Of a stretch of DNA of 64,000 nt, positions 57,615 to 64,000 are shown piece by piece. Numbering within the stretch: the stretch's first letter is position 1; every line of letters begins with the position of its first letter. The translations under genes and the position numbers were made by a program. Source of the DNA: Argopecten irradians (lineage: Eukaryota > Mollusca > Bivalvia > Pectinida > Pectinidae); contig NC_091137.1 of assembly GCF_041381155.1 (NCBI RefSeq), forward strand, positions 19,699,655 through 19,763,654. The letters run 5' to 3'. A model generated the notes under the pieces. It had not been told where the DNA came from. It worked only from the letters and a program-made list of their open reading frames with translations, and did no database searches.

Positions 57615-57998
57615 CTTTTTTTACAATAATTCATGTTACTGATCGCATTGAAAAAATGTAAACAACTACCTTCAGCCATTCTCTCGCTTCGAGCTCCCCA
57701 CAGCACCCCGTTTCCGTTAACCTTCTCCACGGTGTATATAAATGCCAGCATTCCAGCTAGTGTACAATGTTACCTAATGATTTTCTACTCCTGTTATGAT
57801 TATTTTACAAAACAAATTTGGAAAAAAAATAACCTGTAACAAAAAAAATACCGATATGTCATATGGAATATCTGACATATTACATATACATTCCATGATA
57901 TATATGGACAATAGACAAAAATATTTGTAGTAGGTTTCAGTTGTGTATGGTATATACATATAGTGATACGGTCACCTTCTAGCTTCACACTAAAGTGA

Positions 57999-58068
57999 AT
58001 TTCCCTTTAGCTCAGTCAGTAGAACGGCAGACCATAAGTCTGGGGTTGCGGGTTCAATACGGCACACT
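57999..58068 (+). mobile_element. tRNA-like SINE head or tRNA pseudogene
   Basis: An A-box-like TTAGCTCAGTCAGTAGA (from 58007) and a B-box-like GGTTCAATAC (58051-58060) lie at tRNA spacing, with an anticodon-arm-like GCAGA-TCTGG between them. The acceptor and T stems do not pair well, so it is not a working tRNA gene. Confidence 0.6.
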
Positions 58069-59163
58069 ACTCACGCCCTGTTACACATTTATCTATGAAT
58101 ACTTTCACCCTTCAGCTGTTGAGGATGATTCAAATTTACTGCAAAGACTTTCAAAATGGAATTTTATTGTAACATAAGATATTGGATAAGGCACTTGCGG
58201 CATAGAGTAGCCTAATACAACTGCCAAATTCTTAACTTTGGTTCAGGAATTTTATCTTTTCCTGCAATATTTATGTGAATGTTTCATAGTTTTTTTAAGG
58301 CAATCAGGTTAAAATTTCTGTTGCTCAAATTTTTTAATCAACTGAACTTCTGCGTAAAATGTTTAGATTCCAGTCTCATTCCAAAGTCTAGCTGTCACTA
58401 TATATTGTTAAGTATTAGTAAATTATACTTGTGCTTCATTACTGATTATAAGAGACTTTAGGATCTTAGGACATTGATTTTATTATTTACATTGAAATTA
58501 TCTCCCCTGAAAATGCCTTGTATCAGGGACATATCGTGAGCCTTGGTTTAGTGAATGTGAATAATCTAGCTCTCTCAGATGTCTCACAAAGCTTGGTAAA
58601 GGACATAAGCTTGTTGTACATTGACGGATAATTATCTCCCTTTGTCATGCATAGCCTGGTGAGGTATATGTGCATGTGGTTGTAACAAACATCTGTGAGT
58701 CAGACAGTAAAACAGTTTTGTGGAAATAGTCAATAAAAACACGCATTATACAAAATAACTATTCCGTTATATCATAAATATGTTCACTACTATTTCTTTT
58801 CAATGTTATGTTAGGCCAAAGACATAGATATAGATCCTTGGTTATAGGTATTTTGAAACAAAGTTTGTCGAAAAGAGATTAAGGGTGGTAGCGATACGCT
58901 TGCATCATACACAAACAACGATACATTTCAGTAATGTCTTTGAAAAAGAAATATGTTTATTTCATATTTTTAACGTAATAATTTGGACAAAAGGGGAGTA
59001 ACTCATATAGGACAATCTTGTTGACTAAGAACATGGAATTCAGCAGTCCAGAAAATTTGTAATCTGTAAGACAGTTTTGGCTTGGAATGAAGGTGTCTGG
59101 ATTATCGAGGGTCCACTGTATAATGATGTCATATGCCTGTTATGCTCTCTTTATTATCTGATT
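58069..59163. other. Nothing coding; scattered TTATCTCCC motifs
   Basis: AT-rich sequence with recurrent TTATCTCCC-type words (58499, 58628), which recur further right. No gene was recognised. Confidence 0.45.
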
Positions 59164-59361
59164 GGGGTCGAAGTGGCTGAGTGATTAATGTCCTGACATA
59201 TAACCACAAGCCCTCCACCTCTGGGTGGCGAGTTTGAATCCCATGTGAGGCAGTTTCCAGGTACTGACCACTGGATGGTGATTTTTTTGGGGTTACTCCA
59301 GATTTCCTTGACCTCCTACACTTGACACCATGGCTGTTAAATAAGACATTAAACCTATCAA
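59164..59361 (+). mobile_element. SINE with tRNA-Leu/Ser-like head
   Basis: The A box GTGGCTGAGTGATTAA and B box GAGTTTGAATCCC lie at tRNA-like spacing. A conserved-looking body follows (GGTACTGACCACTGG, GGGTTACTCC, CCTTGACCTCC) and the tail is GACATTAAACCTA. This arrangement matches SINEs with a shared central domain that are widespread in molluscs (established knowledge, assigned by recall). Confidence 0.8.
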
Positions 59362-60698
59362 ACCACTATCATTTTTTGTAGAAATGCAATTATTCTAAAA
59401 TTGTAAAAAAAAAAAGAGAGAAAAAAATATTGAAAAAATAAACTTTATCAAAAAGGAGGAGATGAATTACCTCCCCTAAGGTCTGAAGTAAAGGAATCAG
59501 GGATATTTACTTGATAACTGGGAATTGTATTCCCTGATGCCATAAAATTATCTCCCAACATGCCATAAAGTAAAGTAAAAGAATCAGGGGTAAAGGGAAA
59601 GTGTCTCCCTTAATGTCACGAGGTGGATATAAAGGAATCTTGGATATTTACTCAAAGTTAATCTATAGGGTTGTTCTAACAAAAATAAGGTTTATGGCAT
59701 ACCATAATAAAATGATATTGTGCTGTTATCTTACAATCTTTATAAAGGCCCCACATATACAGTTATTCTAATAAAATTAGAAAAGAAAAGAACAGAATGA
59801 TCATTGATCAGAGTGAGGAAAGCAAAATGGCAACAAACTGATGTTGTAGGTTAATGAGATATCATAGATACATTGGATATACACTAATACCTGATGAAGT
59901 ATCACGATAAAAATACCAGCAGGTAGATTGAATTCTATTGGAGATACACTGAAACGTGATACAAATACCAGGTAAATTGAGTACTTGCATGTACATATCC
60001 GAGATTCACTGATACCTGATGAAGAGGAGATGAGTATTGATCAGTGTACATTACCCTCTCATAATGAAGTCATGTAAATGCATAGAAAATAGTGTTGATG
60101 TAGATGATGTGAATTAATGCTGCCATGCAAATAGCCACTTGGATTTGTATCACCAGGGGAATTGTCTGTATTAAATGTGCGAGATCTATTCAATCTGTTA
60201 CTGTCATGTAAGACCAGCACACAATTATCACTATATTGTGCTTATTTCATTAATTCATAAAATTTGGCTCTGTCATATTATATTATATGAAACTATAAAA
60301 AGTTCTCTGACACATTCAAACTATTGTTTGATATTTATTTGAAAAATAAAATAAAACTTATTATGCATCAAATTTATGACACACCCAAGAAAGAGACAGA
60401 GAAAAAGTGGTCTCTCTCTCTCTATATATATAGCTAGGCAGTCTTACATATGTCAAATTGTGTTATCAAATAATTGTCTTTTAGCTATAGGACCATATAT
60501 AAGAAAGTGGTCTGGATAAGTATAGGTGATCTAGATCTCTAGAGAGGTTGCTAAGACAGGTTTTACTAGCACAAACTCACTAGATGTATTCTCACAAACA
60601 AATGTACACACAATATGTGTATTATAATATTTATTAGGTCACCTTAGGGTGGTTAATTGGTTCAATTAATTTTATAAACATGATTGATTTTATTTGTT
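59362..60698. other. Degenerate tandem region, no gene
   Basis: Around 59455-59660, loose copies of GTAAAGGAATCAGGGATATT followed by a CTCCC word repeat three times with heavy decay. Around 59865-60030, AGATACACTGATACCTGATG-like words recur. The rest is AT-rich. Confidence 0.45.
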
Positions 60699-60974
60699 TA
60701 CTTTCAGAAAATTAAGGATAGAGCCAATGCCTTGTCAATTGCAATGTCATGCAGAGTTGCAAACAACATTAATGTTTCCAAAATAAACACCTTTCTAATA
60801 TTTCTGGTCAAAGCAAAATATTTCTCGCTATGGTACAAACACTGCTCGACAGATAGAAACACTACTCGACACATAGATGCAAAATGGAATATACCAGCTT
60901 CAGAACTATGTAAACAAGAAATTTCAGATATGAGTGAATATATATCTTATAATTATCAACTGATTTGGAAATGA
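60699..60974 (+). CDS. Hypothetical terminal exon, unrecognised
   Basis: A strong acceptor, TTTACTTTCAG|, is followed by about 88 open codons (KIKDRANALSIAMSCRV and onward) to a TGA. No domain is recognised, no upstream exon in phase was found, and there is no near AATAAA. It may be chance in AT-rich DNA. Confidence 0.2.
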   Translation, partial: YFQKIKDRANALSIAMSCRVANNINVSKINTFLIFLVKAKYFSLWYKHCSTDRNTTRHIDAKWNIPASELCKQEISDMSEYISYNYQLIWK

Positions 60975-61849
60975 TTGTAGACAGTCAGTTCTACCACATG
61001 CATTGATTCATTGATTATTTGTAGGTTCTTGGTCAATTTTTCATCACTAGTAGTATTTAAATACATGTAATATGTAACTTAAAATTTATTTACCAAGTAC
61101 TTAATTTTATGTCTTAAAGAGTAGTTCATCAATGTTGATCAACTATTATACATTGTGTATTTGTGAATTATTGATGAAATATTCTTCATGAATGGTAAAT
61201 ATGTTGAGGAATCCCAGGGGCCTGGTATATTCCAGACCAAATTTTCAGTCGATCTATGAATTACCTCTAAAATTGTTTATAACTAGTTAACTAACATTGT
61301 AATGGAGTTATAATTACTGGGATCATGATTAGGTTGATAAATAGCTATGCTGTTTAATGACTTTGCACACTTTCACAACTTGCATATTGTGTACAACAAT
61401 TATTTATAGATTATTTGTAATTGATACCGGCCTTCATCCTTACACTGTTAATTGTTTGTATAGATAAAATATTTAATGATTGGTTCAGTGGGATGTCTAT
61501 CTTTACATCATGTGAACACAGGTGACCTTGGGATCAAGGACATTACAATTTGCAGCAGCACTTAATTAAGAAAGGACTAATTAGCAACAATAAACATCAT
61601 ACTTAAAGTTAGTTTGAACTTGGAAACATGCAAGGATATACATGAGGAGTGTTTATAGGGACCTCAACAGTACTTAAGTAATTATATATAATAGACCGCT
61701 GACCTTGGGGTCAAAGACATATGTAGCTAACTATAAACACATTATCACAGGGATTTGACACATTCATATTACCCAGACAAGTGGGACTTGTAAATTCCTT
61801 GTCTGTGATGGATCTGGGTTTTACTTCCTTGTGCGACAGTGTTCCTTAA
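60975..61849. other. Nothing recognised
   Basis: AT-rich intergenic sequence. No features were seen. Confidence 0.45.
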
Positions 61850-62085
61850 AGATGCTCCACCGCTGACAAATAGTATATTTTCACTGTCTAAAACAGGAGC
61901 AGACAATTAAGTATTTTTCTTCAGTTACAAAAGTTACTAACTTTACACCATTATCATGATCACCTTTGAAAAGTTTGAGCTTCGAATTTTACTTCAAGTT
62001 AAAAGTATGAAAATTATTAATAACACCCCAGAAAAATTCCGTGGCACTATATCCTATATGGAAAGAAGAACTGATTGTGCATACA
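61850..62085 (+). mobile_element. TTAA MITE family 1, 3'-truncated copy
   Basis: TTAA at 61846-61849 is followed by AGATGCTCCACCGCTGACAA and about 235 bases that follow the left two-thirds of 9627-9982. Similarity stops near 62085. The right inverted end is missing; unrelated sequence and then a tandem array follow. Confidence 0.8.
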
Positions 62086-62284
62086 CTAATGGTAGAGTCA
62101 GATTACCGGAAAAAATCATCTACCAAAAGTCAGTACTTGACATTATATACTATCCCACATACAGTGTAGTAAATAAGGTACTAAATCCGAAACCAAGACA
62201 TGGAGGGCTTTCTAGTGGACATGGTCAATTAACACATGTAGTAGGTACAGCTCACATATACCGGCCTCCACACCTTTTTATCTT

Positions 62285-64000
62285 TCCCCCTCTGATAGTT
62301 TCCCCGGGGAAAGAATTGGCTAGCTGATTTCTTCCCCGGGGAAAAAACTGGCTAGCTGATTTTTTCCCCCGGGGAAAGAATAGGCTAGCTGATTCTTTCC
62401 CCCCCCTAATTACTTTTATCCCCCGGGGAAAGAATTAGCTAGCTGATTCTTTCCCCCCTCTTGATTAGTTTTAGGGGGAAAACCATTGACTAGCTGATTC
62501 TTTCCCCTCTCTCGAACTTGTTCCAGGGAGTGGGGGAGACTATTTGCTAGCTGATTATTCCCCCCTCTTGATTAATTCTAGGGGGAATAATTGGCTAGCT
62601 GATTCATTCCCCCGCTCGATTATATCTAGAGGGAAACTATTGGCTAGCTGATTCTTGCCCCCCTCACAAATTATATCTAGGGGAGAAACTATTGGCTAGC
62701 TGATTCTTTCCCCCCTCTCGATTATATCTAGGGGAGAAACTGTTGGCTAGCTGATTCATTCCCCCCTCTCGATTTATTTCCAGGGGGTGGGGAAAACTAT
62801 TGGCTAGCTGATTATTCCCCCTCTTGATTATATCTACGGGGAAACTATTGGCTAGCTGATTCTTTCCCCCCTCTCGATTTATTTCTAGGTGGGAAACTAT
62901 TGGCAAGCTGATTCTTTCCCCCCTCTCGATTTGTTTCTAGGTGGGAAACTATTGGCTAACTGATTCTTTCCCCCCTCTGGAATTATTTCAAGGGGGTGGG
63001 AGAGACTATTGGCTAGCTGATTATCCCCCCCCCTTCTTGATTAATTTTAGGGGGAAATATTGGGTAGCTGATTCTTTCCCCCACTTCGCTTTATTTTTAG
63101 GGGTAAAATATTGGCTAAATGATTGTTTCCCCTCTTCCCTCTATATTTATTTCTATAAGGGGGAAACTATTAGCTAGCCGATTCTTTCCCCCCTCTTGAT
63201 TATATCTAGGGGGGAAACTATTGGCTAGCTGATTCTTTCCCCCCTCTCGATTAATTCTAGGGGGGAAACTATTGGCTAGCTGATTCTTTCCCCCCTCTTG
63301 ATTATATCTAGGGGGGAAACTATTGGCTAGCTGATTCTTTCCCCCTCTTGATTATATCTAGGGGGGGGGGGGAACTATTGGCTAGCTGATTCTTTCCCCC
63401 CTCTTGATTAATTCAAGGGGGAAACTATTGGCTAGCTGATTCTTTCCCCCTCTTGATTATATCTAGGGGGGAAACTATTGGCTAGCTGATTCTTTCCCCC
63501 CTCGATGATTAATTCTAGGGGGAAACTATTGGCTAGCTGATTCTTTCCCCCCTCTTGATTAATTCTAGGGGGGAAACTATTGGCTAGCTGATTCTTTCCC
63601 CCTCTTGATTATATCTAGGGGGGAAACTATTGGCTAGCTGATTCTTTCCCCCCTCTTGATTAATTCTAGGGGGAAACTATTGGCTAGCTGATTCTTTCCC
63701 CCCTCTTGATTATATCTAGGGGGGAAACTATTGGCTAGCTGATTCATTCCCCCTCTTGATATTATATATCTAGGGGGGAAACTATTGGCTAGCTGATTCT
63801 TTCCCCCCTCTCGATTAATTCTAGGGGGAAACTATTGGCTAGCTGATTCATTCCCCCCTCTTGATTAATTCTAGGGGGAAACTATTGGCTAGCTGATTCT
63901 TTCCCCCCTCTTGATTATATCTAGGGGGGAAACTATTGGCTAGCTGATTCATTCCCCCCTCTTGATTATATCTAGGGGGGAAACTATTGGCTAGCTGATT
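62285..64000. repeat. ~51-bp hairpin minisatellite, roughly 35 units, open-ended
   Basis: The typical unit is GAAACTATTGGCTAGCTGA, then TTCTTTCCCCCCTCTTGATT, then ATATCTAGGGGG. Each unit holds TTTCCCCCC and GGGGGGAAA around a ~15-base loop and also the palindrome GCTAGC. The leftmost units (62299-62400) lack the loop and read CCCCGGGG directly. Units become more uniform to the right and continue past the window. Confidence 0.95.

Larger units (their letters stand above)
55862..57745 (-). repeat. Right arm of the inverted repeat, split by an insertion
   Basis: 55862-56033 and 57615-57745 are the two parts of the arm, in inverse order to 53868-54250. The 1.58-kb element at 56034-57614 separates them. 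The inversion or duplication therefore predates the insertion. Confidence 0.85.

Noticed and set aside
62664-63177. ORFs with NQLANSF-type repeats
   Set aside because: Translation of the hairpin minisatellite; the frames break at each length change.
1-64000. CRISPR arrays, operons or phage islands
   Set aside because: All arrays have repeats without unique spacers, genes have introns, and no prokaryotic gene or ribosome-binding pattern is present.

Overview
The window is eukaryotic. Its genes are split by GT-AG introns, it is AT-rich, most of it is non-coding, and it is packed with miniature transposons and minisatellites. Several repeats resemble families common in bivalve molluscs: a tRNA-headed SINE, elements ending in a GGGCC hairpin plus CTCTTGTTT, and elements with internal ~150-bp tandem cores. 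A bivalve or other lophotrochozoan is the best guess. No species can be named.

Two genes can be reconstructed, both on the minus strand. The first spans about 30 kb (40329 down to 10364). It has 13 coding exons that join in phase to a 535-residue protein. I see no well-known animal family in it, but residues ~321-472 follow the pattern of DUF4347, a domain known mainly from bacterial surface proteins. The motif that normally contains a His reads C-Q-G-G-P-G here, so the His is replaced by Gln, while the Cys of the second motif is kept. Most of its larger introns carry a recognisable repeat: a 30-bp array in intron 1; a 76-bp array, a dispersed bivalve-type repeat and a foldback in intron 3; a MITE with CTCF-like ends in intron 4; MITEs or foldbacks in introns 8, 9 and 12; and a perfect 48-bp array in intron 10. 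The second gene (48323 down to 46082, three exons, 153 residues) is a clear and apparently intact PIN1-type prolyl isomerase (WW plus parvulin).

Layout: 1-8168 holds copies of a ~1.375-kb higher-order repeat with a 59-bp minisatellite that expands to about 38 units in the last copy. 8169-10350 is AT-rich and holds a direct duplication, one copy of which was hit by a TTAA-flanked MITE, so empty and filled sites lie side by side. 10364-40329 is the DUF4347 gene. 40330-46081 is non-coding with MITEs and a head-to-head repeat. 46082-48323 is PIN1. 48324-53867 is non-coding with a 215-bp direct duplication. 53868-57745 is an inverted repeat whose right arm is split by a 1.58-kb element carrying eight exactly spaced 146-bp units with paired YY1-like sites. 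57999-59361 holds tRNA-derived elements. 61850 to the end holds a truncated TTAA MITE and then an array of C-run/G-run hairpins that runs off the window.

No prokaryotic features, rRNA genes, CRISPR arrays, viral genes or complete autonomous transposons were recognised.
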